64,000 bases of DNA from Strongyloides papillosus (Eukaryota > Nematoda > Chromadorea > Rhabditida > Strongyloididae), in NCBI GenBank assembly GCA_005656395.1, contig SRSI01000078.1:1364001-1428000 (forward strand), given 5' to 3'. The notes under the pieces are model-generated. The model was not told the DNA's origin, searched no databases, and worked only from the letters and a program-made list of their open reading frames with translations. Shown here one piece after another: positions 24,330 through 35,342 of this stretch (the stretch's first letter is position 1; every line of letters begins with the position of its first letter). The position numbers were made by a program, and so were the translations under genes.

Positions 24330-24361
24330 ATTGTATAATTGAATAAAAGGAAGAAGAAATA

Positions 24362-24585
24362 AACTCGCCCTAAGGGTGAGGTATCTAGACGCCCCCGGAA
24401 ATGGATATTATATAAATTCAAAATCATCCTTCAATAATCAGTTTTATCAGTTTTCAGTAGTTGTTAGTTATCAGTTATTGTTAACTTTGAGTTGTTAATT
24501 CTTTGTTAAAATAGTTATTGTAAGTATTATCTTTATTCTTAAATAAAAGGTTGTTATAAACTAATTTCTTATCTTTACCGCTACA
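24362..24585 (+). promoter_or_regulatory. LTR-like promoter and polyadenylation region
   Basis: A TATA-like GATATTATATAAATTC (24406-24421) is followed by iterated TTATCAGTT words and an AATAAA at about 24541, with a TACA end near 24582. This is the layout of a retrotransposon LTR. It lies upstream of, and on the same strand as, an integrase tail. I could not fix its left end or find a matching second LTR. Confidence 0.35.
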
Positions 24586-24730
24586 CGAAGAGGAAAACCA
24601 TAACGCGGTCGAAGATGAAGCATTATTTTATTATTTCAATTATATGTAAATTATTTAAAATAAACTATGTAATTAAATTTCTTAACATGTTTAACGAAGC
24701 TTTGATTTGTTATGATGCGAAGAAAATTTA

Positions 24731-24953
24731 GAATTTTATTGTACCAATAATAGTACATACTTATAATCAGCAATACAATCCAACAATAAAAGCAAGATCT
24801 TATGAAATAATCTTCGGGAAGAAGAAAAACATTATTGACGATAATTTAAAATTACTAAATCATTTAAATGATCCAGAACTGTTAATAAACCATGAAGAAT
24901 TAATATCAAAAATAAAAAATAATTTAATGAAAACAGAGCAAACAAATAAATGA
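24731..24953 (+). pseudogene. Ty3/gypsy integrase C-terminal fragment
   Basis: The plus frame reads IVHTYNQQYNPTIKARSYEI then IFGKKKNIID, matching the end of the retroviral-type integrase core (A-Y-N-x-x-x-H-x-x-x-x-x-x-P-x-E-x-x-x-G). It stops at TGA 24951-24953. The catalytic D,D35E portion is absent upstream, so only the tail remains. Confidence 0.6.
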
Positions 24954-25072
24954 ATAAACTACAAGTTTTCGACGAAGAAGATCACCAGTATAAAATTACA
25001 GACTATTATTTAATTTAAGAATAGTGAAAAGTTGAAATCCATAAAGAATATATAAAGTGAAAATTCATGGAT

Positions 25073-25440
25073 TTATTTCTTGAAAATATCAAAAGCACCT
25101 GGACGCATTGTATTGTTCTGAAATTCATCAGCATTGGTAGTAGTCGAAGCTTCAGAGAGTTTAAGAAAAGTTTGATTGACTAGAAGAATTTGTATAATAG
25201 GTGTAAAAGATAAAACTCCAATTAAATCTTTAAACACAGAAACAGGTACATTTTGAGTGGAATTATTTCTAATTTGCAAAACATCTTCATTTCTTTTACG
25301 CTGATCATTCTCATAATTCTTTGGTAGGTAAAAGTAACTTGTTTTTTAACAGATTTAAATGTGCTGTAAGATACAAAGCAACAAGTAAAGCAAGAATAAA
25401 AACAACAAATACTTAAATATACGTTTAACGTCATCTGTGA
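25073..25440 (-). pseudogene. Putative single-pass membrane protein, frameshifted
   Basis: Near 25430-25380, read in the -1 frame, there is a strongly hydrophobic helix (FKYLLFLFLLYLLLCIL). The C-terminal part at 25279-25073 is mixed and Asn/Thr-rich (NNSTQNVPVSVFKDLIGVL, then SEASTTTNADEFQNN) and ends FDIFKK. Two stops lie between the helix and the C-terminal part. The layout, a membrane anchor followed by a hydrophilic domain, recalls small viral or retroviral membrane proteins, but no family is recognised. Confidence 0.33.
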
Positions 25441-27229
25441 TATTTCTTCTATAATTGATAAAAATTATAATAACATAAATAGAAAAATATTCAAAAAAAT
25501 AATACAATAAAACACAATACGAATTGTTAAAAAGTTAAATGCGTAAAAATTATCAAAATTATGCAACAATATTATCAAAATAATATATTTTATAATAAAG
25601 GGGATGTAACATTTATGGAAAATGACCAAAATCAACAAAAATTTAAATTTTTATAAAAAATATTTAATTAATACACAAAAAAGTATTAAAAATAAAAAAT
25701 AGAAAATATAACAAAATAATTAAGATAACATAATGAAATAAAAGATTTACCGGCAAAAGCTGGGAAAAAGTATCCATGTTATATCACTAAAAGAGAAAGG
25801 GGCTTCTCTTTTTCCACCCGGAAGACGAAGAGTTCATAGATTAAGAATAAAGAGTTTACAAACTAAATATAAGACTCAAAAATCAATATGACTTATTACA
25901 TATCAATAACCGGTTCCACTAGGCTGATGGACACTAATGAACATGTATAAAGAAAATAGTACTTGGCAAATGACTCACCAACTTGTAGCAGGCTAAAATT
26001 CAAGACAATTTCAAGAACGGATTAAAAGTGAAGCCTATCAGAGGACTTCAAATACCAGATTGTTTTTAAACAAGAGTGTCTCGTTTCAGCTTTTTGAGGT
26101 CTTATAAGCATTTCTCCTCTTATTAAATATTTTTTCTATTCTTTATTGTATTTTTTTGTTCTAAATATTACTAATAACTCATTTGTTTTATTTTAAACCA
26201 GAAAAGCTGCACCGTGGTACCACAACGTAACTTCATGTCATGCAGTACTGTATACTTTCATTTATCTTACAGGCATTACGTAATCATAAATTAATCCACA
26301 CCATCTTCTTTTTTAGAAGAGAGAAAAGCTAGGAAAAGAAATTCCACTTACATCTCAAACAAAATATATCCTAAATTATGCAGTGTCATATCCCAAAAAC
26401 TTTAAAAAACTTATTATTTAATTACATTATACCTTTAACATTCAACAATATATTGTAACAACAAGTTTATATAACATCATACACCATAACAAAGTACTAT
26501 AATAACATTATCTAAAAGAGAAGAAGGCAGCAAATTCCTAGAACTAGGCAAATAAATAAATAAAAGTATTTCAATATTTTTATTCAAAGTTCCTTTTTCT
26601 TTTCTAAGACATCGAATGGTATGAGATAAACGTGCTTTCTCCAACCGGTAAGACGTAGTAGCCCTACGCTTACGTAACTACAAATAGAAATAAATAAAGA
26701 CTGCAATGGTTACCGGAAATATAAAACATTAAACAATAAGAACATATTTTATTGTTGTAACATAACCAGCTTCTAGAGAATAAAAAAAGCATTTGCTATT
26801 CACTAAAAGAGATAAAAAGATTAAAAAAAAGAGAAAAACAATTCTTTCATTCATCAACAAACTTAACTTACTTCTTAAGTGATTAGAGAAAAAACAAAAG
26901 TAATTTAAACTAAATTTTGATAATATACTGATAAGAAAAAAAACAAAATTGCTCTATACTAATCACCTGATAACAAAACAGTCATTCTTCTGAAACTGAG
27001 AACGAACAGAGAAGAACACATAATATCAGAAACGAAATAATACTGTCACTTTTTAAAAGAATTCAAAATCTTAAAAGCAGAATATAAAGCATGTGATACA
27101 TGCTAAACACTTCCGGAAATAATAATAAGAAGAAGATGAAGAAATTCATCTCTCAATGTTACATAATTATATTCAATTGTTATATTACTTATCATTAGCA
27201 TTATCTTAAATCACGTTTTTTGATTCAGT
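25441..27229. other. Intergenic, nothing recognised
   Basis: AT-rich DNA with purine-rich stretches (AAAAGAGAGAAAAG) and a few GC-richer patches near 25750-25830 and 26640-26680. No coding frame, transposon terminus or RNA gene could be supported. Confidence 0.45.
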
Positions 27230-27276
27230 CGAACATTTTTTAAAAATTTGATACAACAAAAATTTGTAACCCCCCA

Positions 27277-27886
27277 TTTTTATGTTATTAATAAAAAGAG
27301 CAACTAAAATAATGCGTGTTGGCAGATTTATTCGTCCTGAAACTTTGGGATACAGGAGCTGCAGTAAAACAGTGTCGAAAAAATTGATTTTTACAAGTTT
27401 CCGGTAAGTAGATTTTTTAAAAATAAATATTGTTTCTAGAAGTAATTTTTCATGAAAAAACGAATGGGCATATTGAAAACATGCGTTTTTTTCATTTTTG
27501 TACTCATACTCAAAAACATAATAATCTACACTTTTTGTTTTTTTTGTTAAATCTATATGTAACATTACATGAGAAATCGAATGAGCATAGTGAAAACATA
27601 TCTTTTTGATTTTTGTATTCAAAAATTGAAAAAAGTTTAGAAAAAATTTTAAAAAACAATAAAGATGTAAATTTATGAAGCCGAAGATATGCTCATTCGT
27701 TTTTTTTACAAAAAATTACCTCTAGAAACATTATTTGTTTTCAAAAAAATCTATTTACATCAAACTTGTAAAAATCAGTTTTCCGACTTTGACTCGCTGC
27801 AGCTTCTATATCTTAAAGTTTCAGACCGAATAAATTTGCCAACATACATTTTTTAGTTGCTCTTTTTACTAGTAAAATAAAAATGG
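27277..27886. repeat. Fold-back element: 200-bp inverted repeat
   Basis: The left arm, about 27277-27482, starts CCATTTTTATGTTATTAATA. The right arm, about 27685-27886, is its inverted copy, ending with the complement of CCATTTTTATTTTACTAGTA. Long blocks match in both arms, for example AAAAAGAGCAACTAAA, GATTTTTACAAGTTT and TGTTTCTAGA. The loop of about 200 bp includes a partial direct copy of the inner arm (CGAATG-A/G-GCATA-x-TGAAAACAT). No coding frame. It looks like a MITE-like or fold-back transposon. Confidence 0.8.
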
Positions 27887-28298
27887 AGGGTAAAATTTTG
27901 AGTTGTATCTTCAATGTCTGGTTGACTCACAAAACGGGTTTTAAGTAATAACTTTTTTAAATTTTTAATTTTCATTAAAAAAATGGTATTACTTATTGAC
28001 CCATATCTTAACCAATTATCAATTCTAATGTTGTTATGTTTCCGCATTATTCTGAAATTTGACCTTTCAAATGACATATATAGTATTGTATCTTATATAT
28101 TTTAAAATACCGTTGATCCCTGGTCAAATCTACGCTAAAAAAGGCTAAAAAACGATGTTTTTTTAAGATAATTTGACCAAAAGTTTTTAAAACTATTTCA
28201 GCCCTTCTAGTTAGAAAAAAACACATCTTTTGGCTATTTACTGATAAAAATCGATTAATTTTGAGAGAAGTTATGAGGGAGACAATTTTTTTTTCTTA

Positions 28299-28830
28299 TT
28301 CTTTTAATTATAGAAATTCACCCATATACAATCACTTTTCTTGTAAGAGGACGACGTGGAAAAGATAAGTTGACATTTCAAAATTTTACATACTACCATC
28401 ATAAAAGTAAGAAATGAGAAAAAGAAGAAATTTATAGATGCATTTTGAGCTGAGACAAAAACTGCTCTTTTAAAACAAGTGACGTTTAAAAAGAAAAGTT
28501 ATTTACAGTTGAAGCAGAACATAATCACGCCGGAAAACATGAAAAGGTACAAAAAATAAGATTATAAGCAGCATTTACCAAGAAGCCGGAAGCAACAGTT
28601 CTTCTCCAAATTCAATAACTGGAAAAAATTAAAATGATGCGACTCCAGAAATAACCACTAATCTTCCTAAAAATGCTAATTTTAGTCGTACAATAGTAAG
28701 AGAACGCAAGAATGGAAAAAATAATCTAACTTTCCCTAAATCTGCTAAAGCCGAGGAATTATTGTTAAATAAAGAATACACTACCCGACTTGTCGTTTTT
28801 TGGGTGTTTTAGGATGGTGACAATTACCTG
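28299..28830 (+). pseudogene. MULE transposase 2, FLYWCH/N-terminal part
   Basis: Protein-like segments in order read FLVRGRRGKDKLTFQNFTYY, then AETKTALL, EAEHNHAGKHEKVQKIRL and NANFSRTIVRERKNGKNNL, ending KAEELLLNKEYTTR. This is the order of a FLYWCH-type zinc-binding domain (with W changed and an H-x-H retained) followed by the R-x-I-x-R-x-R linker that precedes the MULE catalytic domain. Stops and frameshifts are frequent. The catalytic part continues about 1.9 kb further on, so the gene has been split by an insertion. Confidence 0.5.
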
Positions 28831-30660
28831 GCAGTGAGGCGTATGTTTTAATCAACACTCCAATTTAGTATGCCGACAGTTAACACTCTATAGTAATCCA
28901 TCTCCTCACTGACCCTTAAATGTGGTTAGCAACACAAAAATCGTGTTATCAACACATAATTTACTGCCATTTTGTGTTAGCAACACCATGAACTGTCCAA
29001 GATACCTGTTATTACAAAAAACTGACATATTATTAGCAAAAAAGTTTATTTTTTAAAGAAGACGACAAAATAACAAAACAACATATACGATAATAAGTAA
29101 AAACATCTCCTATCCATACATATACCGTACTAGTGAATAATAAAACCCTGAACATATTATAAGCAAACTAAAAAGTAAAATTAAAGTAATTGTAGATATA
29201 AAACTGACCATTTTAAATTAACAGAACTGCATAAGGTGGGAAATATCTATTAAAAATAAAAGATTACATTCTAAAAAGATAAATTAAAGTGATACAGCAT
29301 TTTAAACCAACCTTCTAAAACAATAGAACTGGAGTAATGTAAAGTAGACTATAAAAAATAAATTACCAAATAATAATAAATAAATACGACGACTAACCTT
29401 TGTTAAATATAGCCCTTATAGTGCCAATTGAACCAGAGACGTTGGAATTAACTAAAAAATAAAATAAATTATTTTTACATGTAAAAACTAACCCTTCCAG
29501 ATAATAAACCCGGTACATTAAGAGAATCTGCAAAAAATGAACTATTAGATCATATAAAATAATATTAATAACTTACCTTTGCCAAAAAAAACTATGGAAA
29601 ATTGGGCTAAAATGAATATATATAAATAATTATTTTTGGGGAAACGTACTTATTAACAATAAAAAAAAACCGGCAATTTGTATATGCATGTGTATATGCG
29701 TACATGAACTCCTATAAAAAGACAGGTATAATGACATAGAAAAAAGGCCAGGATATAAGACAATTTTTGACATTATAAACCACTTTGACTTAGGGCCAGA
29801 CTATTATTTTCAAATGACTTTTAATGGTCCTATTTAAAAACTTAAATTTATGAAAAGTTATAATATTATATGCATTTTTATCTATGGTAAAAAATATCTT
29901 CTACATATTAAACTTAATATAAGAACAAATACTAAAAATATATTTTTAATTATTAATGCTTTGTGTGGTTAAATTATAATTTTTGGCTTTTTGTTATTAT
30001 TATTAAGAATTTTTTTTACACTATCACACTTTATTAAAAAAAAGAACAACAATTTAAAAATTATTTTTAAAAAAAAAATATTGACAAAATTAACATGAGA
30101 TTATAAAAACGTTGTTCTACCAGCTTATCTATTTAAAGAAACATTAAGTTTTACCAGCTTATCCTCTAAATGGTCTATACAAATTTTCTGGACGTTGAGG
30201 TGGACTGATACGTGAAACAGTCAAACATCTAGATAAGTCAATTCTTGCATAGTCAGTACCAATTATTTTTCTTAATGCAGGCATTTTGTCATTAGGAAAA
30301 GAACGGGATACCATTATCATTTGAATTAGGTGGCGGTAAAAGTGTTCTTTCATAAAAATTTCAATACCAGCAATTTGATGATCGCTGGTCATTGTAATAC
30401 ACTCATCCATAAAGAAAAAACTTGCGAAACATATCATATATATACTTAATAAAAGGTCGACAATTCCCAACATCGCTTTAAAAATGAATGAATTCCATGC
30501 AATTTCTCAGTCACGATACAGTCTGTTTATTGTTAGATAACAAAAAAAGTGTTAACTATATACATCTAATAGAATAATTACCTATAGTTAACACACAAAA
30601 ATACATACTGACATTCAGTTAAATGGTACACAATCTACCATTTAAATGATGTCAGGCAAA
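28831..30660. other. About 1.8 kb of DNA splitting the MULE transposase
   Basis: The N-terminal MULE segment ends near 28800 and the catalytic part resumes near 30690, so this segment is probably an insertion. It starts in a patch with GTTAACACTCTATAG and GTGTTAGCAACAC, and ends near GTTAACACACAAAA. I could not define matching termini or a target duplication. It contains one reading frame of interest (30159-30473, minus); the rest is A/T-rich. Confidence 0.35.
30159..30473 (-). CDS. Hypothetical secreted or membrane protein, 104 codons
   Basis: The ATG at 30473 begins a hydrophobic N-terminus (MLGIVDLLLSIYMICFASFF) that could be a signal peptide or anchor. It is followed by about 80 hydrophilic, balanced residues (EIFMKEHFYRHLIQMIMVSR, then DYARIDLSRCLTVSRISP) ending LYRPFRG. 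The composition is unlike the flanking DNA and the frame is uninterrupted, which supports a real or recently real gene. It sits on the strand opposite to the MULE. No family is recognised. Confidence 0.4.
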   Translation of the reverse strand: MLGIVDLLLSIYMICFASFFFMDECITMTSDHQIAGIEIFMKEHFYRHLIQMIMVSRSFPNDKMPALRKIIGTDYARIDLSRCLTVSRISPPQRPENLYRPFRG

Positions 30661-30662
30661 GG

Positions 30663-31560
30663 ATGTATTACCCCAACACCACAAAGCCGGGTATGTTATC
30701 AAATGGAGAGTCATTTCTGTACTTTGACAGTGATTTAGACAAAAAAAATTTTGAGGAAGAGAGTTCCGAGGATGATAATGAAGAAAATTTTGAGAAATTT
30801 GTAAATGGGAAAATAATTTAGTAGAAAAAGTTATGGTCATAGAATAATGATTTTCGCAACAGTAAAAAATATTGATTTGTTAAAAGACGTTGAAATAGCA
30901 TCAATAGACGGAATCTTTAAAGTTTTATTGTCACAGTTCTATCAGTTAGCTGTTTTTTATGGATATGTAAAATCTCATTTTCTACCACTAGCTTATTGTT
31001 TATTACAAAACAATTAAACTGAAACCAATAGAAAAATTCTTAAATGTATTTTTGGTATCAAAAACAAGATACGCATTGTAACTACCGACTTCAAAAAAGA
31101 ATTTCTAAATGTTGCTAATAATACTTCTTATTCAAAAATAATCCTCAATACATCTTATTTTCATTATGATCAATCGACATGTAGATTAATACAAAAAAAC
31201 GAACTTTCGGGTCTTCATAACTCAGATAAAGAATGCTCTCATGTAATAAGATACTTCCTTATATTACCTTTAGCTAAAATAGAAAAAGCCTATAAAGAAG
31301 CAGCAAAAATAATGAAAAAAAAACTCCAAACAGTAAACTTTTCTTGATTACTTTAAAAAAACATAGGAGATAAAAAAACAGCTCGTTTTAATCCTTCTTT
31401 ATGGAACAAATTGGATTTTATCCAAATGTTTGCAATGGACAAACATGTCCGAGTATAGATATAACTTTTTTACATCGAGAAGATCTATACTCTAAAAATT
31501 GGGTTTTTTAGAAGGTAAAGTCATTGTTTCTGAAGGTTATAATGATACATGTACATAGAA
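30663..31560 (+). pseudogene. MULE transposase 2, catalytic part
   Basis: From 30663 a frame with GESFLYFDSDL runs into an acidic stretch, a stop, and then IMIFATVKN, ASIDGIFKVL, FYQLAVFYGY and LPLAYCLL. This is the D-G-(T)-F-x-x-x-P...F-x-Q-L...PL-x-Y-x-LL signature of MULE transposases. Further on IVTTDFKKEFLNVANNTS and YFHYDQSTCRLIQ match the second catalytic Asp and the C/F-x-FH-x-x-Q block. Stops (TAA near 31017, TGA near 31346) inactivate it. It belongs with the N-terminal part at 28299-28830. Confidence 0.65.
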
Positions 31561-32734
31561 TCACATAAAATAATAATAATGGATTATATTTCAAAAATAA
31601 ACCTCGAGATTCGATTTTGGAGAAATACCTGTTAAAAATCTGAAATTCAAAAAATTTAGATGCGGAGTCGTGAAAGTATTATAATTGTGTAACTAAAATT
31701 CCATAAGGATTGGAACGTTGAAGGATTCTGATGATGTCCAATTTTTTAGAAAATTTTAAAATTTAAGTTTCATTAATAGGTTTTAGTGCATATAAAATTT
31801 CCGTTTGAAGTTTTATATAGATAGAATAGGTATAATGGAGCCCGCGACAGAGATAAAAATAATAAAATATTAAATTTGAGGAAAGATATAAAAAATTAAA
31901 AATTTAAATTTATATTCCATTCGAGACCGATATATTAATTTGTAAAATGAGTAAAAAATCTAAATATAAATACAACAATAAAATAATAAAAAATGGTATA
32001 CAAAATTAGACATTATACAAAACTAATAAATTATTAATGACACTTTTGTATTGTTGTATAAAAAAGCACCAAAACATAAAATGAAATGTAATATTGACCA
32101 ATTATATAGTTTATTAGAATATACAAAAAGTTATGTTTTAAAGATAAGATTATAATATAGTTAAGAAAGTATCTAGAAAGTGTGATAGTAGGTTATATGT
32201 ATATTTATTTTATCATTTTTGCATGAGTAATGTGATTTTAGAATATTTTTATTTTTTAGAGAAAACAAATTATATAAGTACATTATTGTGATAAGAGTGG
32301 CTTTTGGCATCTGTATGAATGGTAATACCATAAGTTATTTCCCATATAGAAAATAGATATAATAATCTTTGAATTTGTTTTTTATTAAATGTTTCAAAAA
32401 ATATAATAAATATGGTAATGTGGGTTATAAAAGAAACTATTTAAGGATTGAATGTTTGTAATGGTGTTCGAAGAAAATTTAGTACTTTTGTAATGCATAT
32501 TGTATATATAATTAAAGGACTCCGTTTGATATAAAGAAATGTGTCACTATTAAAAGTAAGAAATGTTAAGATACCAACTGTCAACAATTGGAAATGTGGA
32601 TATATGAATTTATGAAATTTTTTATTAAAAATCACATAAATATATATAAAAATAAGAAATATGAAAATCAAAAAAGTAATATAGATAATATTATCAAATA
32701 CAATTATATAATTATTATATCAAAATAATTTTCA
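31561..32734. other. Intergenic, nothing recognised
   Basis: AT-rich sequence. A weak minus-strand open frame at 32441-32671 is hydrophobic and low in complexity. No transposon ends or conserved motifs are seen. Confidence 0.45.
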
Positions 32735-34870
32735 TTATTTATCATTAATTCGATGTAGATGTTTATTGATGAAATCAGCAGGTGATCCTTGATCGTGAAA
32801 CAAATTAAGTAAATTAGTATGTTTAAAAGGCAGAACTGTATTTTCGTTTTCCATCTTTGATGTTACTGTTCTCATGTTTCAATTTTCTCATCAAACTTAC
32901 ATCTCCAAATAGAAAGAATCTTATTTTAGGCTTTTTTAAGGCAAAACAAATTCTATTTTTCATATCGTAGAGTTCCGTTTTGGCGTCTTCAGGTCTGGCA
33001 GTTGATCTGGTCGTTGAAATAAGAACTATATTTTTTCGTGGCCCTGGAATCCGTCCACTGTGTCAATAACTGTTTTATTTTTATATTTATGTAATGTGTA
33101 TGTGAAATGTTCCATGTGTTGTTTTAAAGAATGTTCGGTGTTTTGCATGACTGATAGTCATCAAAAATATCCATTACTTTTCTATAAATTTCATTAACTT
33201 GCGCTTTGTACATCGATATGGCAGCCACTTTTTCTGGATTGTAATTGATACTGTATAGAAATAATAAGACTAAACCGATACATATTGCTTCTCAAGGATT
33301 ATATCTTGATTCTGATGGATGTTGCTCAGATCGATAGTTAATGTTGAAAAGATAGTAGGGATAAATTTGTTGATTGATGTTCTCTTTGCCAGTCTTAAGG
33401 AATAGCATTCCGATTTTGCAATCATAAAGATTTTTTTAAAAATATTGGCTGCCGTTGTAGAACAGATCGAAAATAAATTTTACTATTTGCGGGTGGAAAT
33501 GATAGTTATATTTTAATGCAAGAGTTCTGCTGTGTTTACTATCTTTCACATACTGAAGTATTGGTTCGGACAATAGTAGTTCCTTTTTATTGAGTTTAAC
33601 GTTAAATAATGTTTATGGTGACAGTTGTTTCATTTCTTTTAAACAACAGACTCTGGAGTCGGGAAATTGAATTAAAAGTAAAATGACTGTTGAAGATCTT
33701 ACTTGAGACGCTTCATCAACTATTATATTGTCGAAACTACGCTAAGTGTAAGGCTTGGATATTCATACAACAAGTAAGTCTATCGTACAGACTATTATCT
33801 TAAATTTTATGTATGTCATAATTAATTCCGGTAGTAGTTTTTCTCCGTTTTTTAATCTGCTTTTTGTATTATTCAGGCGATTAAAATAGTCTTTATCTAG
33901 AACAATTGGTGGATAGTTTTTCAAATAGAAATATTCATTTTTATATCTTCTATAGTTTTCTAATATCTGTTTAGCGCCATCATTCATTCGAGATGTAATC
34001 AGTTCAAGACCTTATCGATAATAGTATATATCAGATCTGTTATATTTGCAAGGATAGCGCACCATGGCACATCTTGACTTCAAGGATAGAACTGTTTTCG
34101 TGTCTAGATCCCATGTAAATAGTCGCTCAAGTATAGCCTCACATGACTTTTTTGTGGTGTTAACAACAAAGTATTTTTTACCTTTCGTTACTTTAGTAAG
34201 TAGAGCATTGCAAATAGATCGAGTATTACCACATCCTGCCGGAGATAAGTATGTTATAAGTTTTGTTCCAGAACATATGGAATTGGCTAATTTTTTCTGA
34301 CATTCATCCAAAGTTTCATCGTAAAATAAATTTCCTGAGTAAGACATTTGGTGGAAAGTAATATCAGGATTGTAATTGTCTTTTAAGACAGATAATAGAG
34401 GAATTCTTATGTTGATTCGCCAAAAATAGTGTAATTTTTAACTGTGTCGTCTTTACCTGTAAATGATGTAATTCCTGATGGGATGCATTTGAATTGTATT
34501 GAAGAGATTTTATATAGAGATTTCATATAGAAACTTATTTTGTATATGTCATCATTATCGTCATATGGAATATCAACTGTAACATCCACTCTTTTACAGA
34601 CTCCTTGGTTTATGTCATGGGGTTTTGCAAATATCAGATACCCAGTAACTGAGTGTATAGTTTCATTATTCTAAAACAAGTATAGGTTATTTCTTTGTAC
34701 AGATCTGTTAAAGAAACTTATTTTATATGGGTTTCCAGCATTGTATCCTATTGTTATTAGCGAACTGGGCTTGATATTGTCAATTCTACTAAAGAAAACG
34801 TATCCTCTTAACTTTAAAATTGTTGGTTCATCCGCAGTTGTGTAAATTTTTACATGTTTATTTGTCTTCT
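32735..34870 (-). pseudogene. Upf1-type SF1 helicase pseudogene
   Basis: Read from 34870 downwards, an N-terminal beta-rich region (ILKLRGYVFFSRIDNIKP, VDVTVDIPYDDNDDIYK) precedes motif I, TYLSPAGCGNTRSICNALL, in which the Walker A Lys is replaced by Asn. Then follow motif Ia (FVVNTTKKSCEAILERL), motif II as VDEASQVRSST, motif III-like KEMKQLSP, a region with VAAISMYKAQV, and motif V as TVDGFQGHEKI. Motif VI is decayed (STTRSTARPEDAK, then FALKKPKIRFFLFGD). DEASQ and TVDGFQG are diagnostic for the Upf1-like family, RNA/DNA helicases moving 5' to 3'. At least four stops or frameshifts interrupt it (near 34410, 34011, 33760 and 33030). The frame ends at 32735 with a short hydrophilic tail. Confidence 0.75.
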
Positions 34871-34879
34871 AAGTCTATC

Positions 34880-35342
34880 CAAACGATTGAAGGTGTAACT
34901 GCATTCTTTTTTTTGTAATGAATATATGCCTTCAGAAATGCATTTGTTAGTTTAAAATATATTAGAGTTTATCAGATCTGTAGGTTTCTCCATGGGCTAT
35001 ATATTGGAGGATAAAGAAATTATAGTGGAATAAATTATTATATAACTGTATCTCATGGTAGTCAATTCCTCACAAGGACGTTTGAATGCACGAATTACTT
35101 AATAGTAACAGTTTATGCCTTATATATGTAGAGCGATGGTAAAGAGAAGCTGGAAAATAAAGATATAATAGGTTTATCGAGTAATTGGGGTTTATAAGAT
35201 GTAAGAATAATGCATGATTAAAATAATCGAATAGAAATTGTTATAATAACAAATGTCGAAATTTGCGAAAATAGGCGAAATCGTGGAATATGGAGGTATC
35301 TATAACACTCACAAAATTTTGTATCGAAATACACGGACCATT
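34880..35342. other. Flank between helicase and TIR element
   Basis: Weak coding traces may extend the helicase N-terminus up to about 35080 on the minus strand, but stops are frequent. The rest holds nothing recognisable. Confidence 0.3.

Noticed and set aside
30159..30473. Neuropeptide precursor ending in an amidation-like Gly (LYRPFRG)
   Set aside because: There is one C-terminal Gly but no dibasic-flanked peptide repeats, so the resemblance is too weak.
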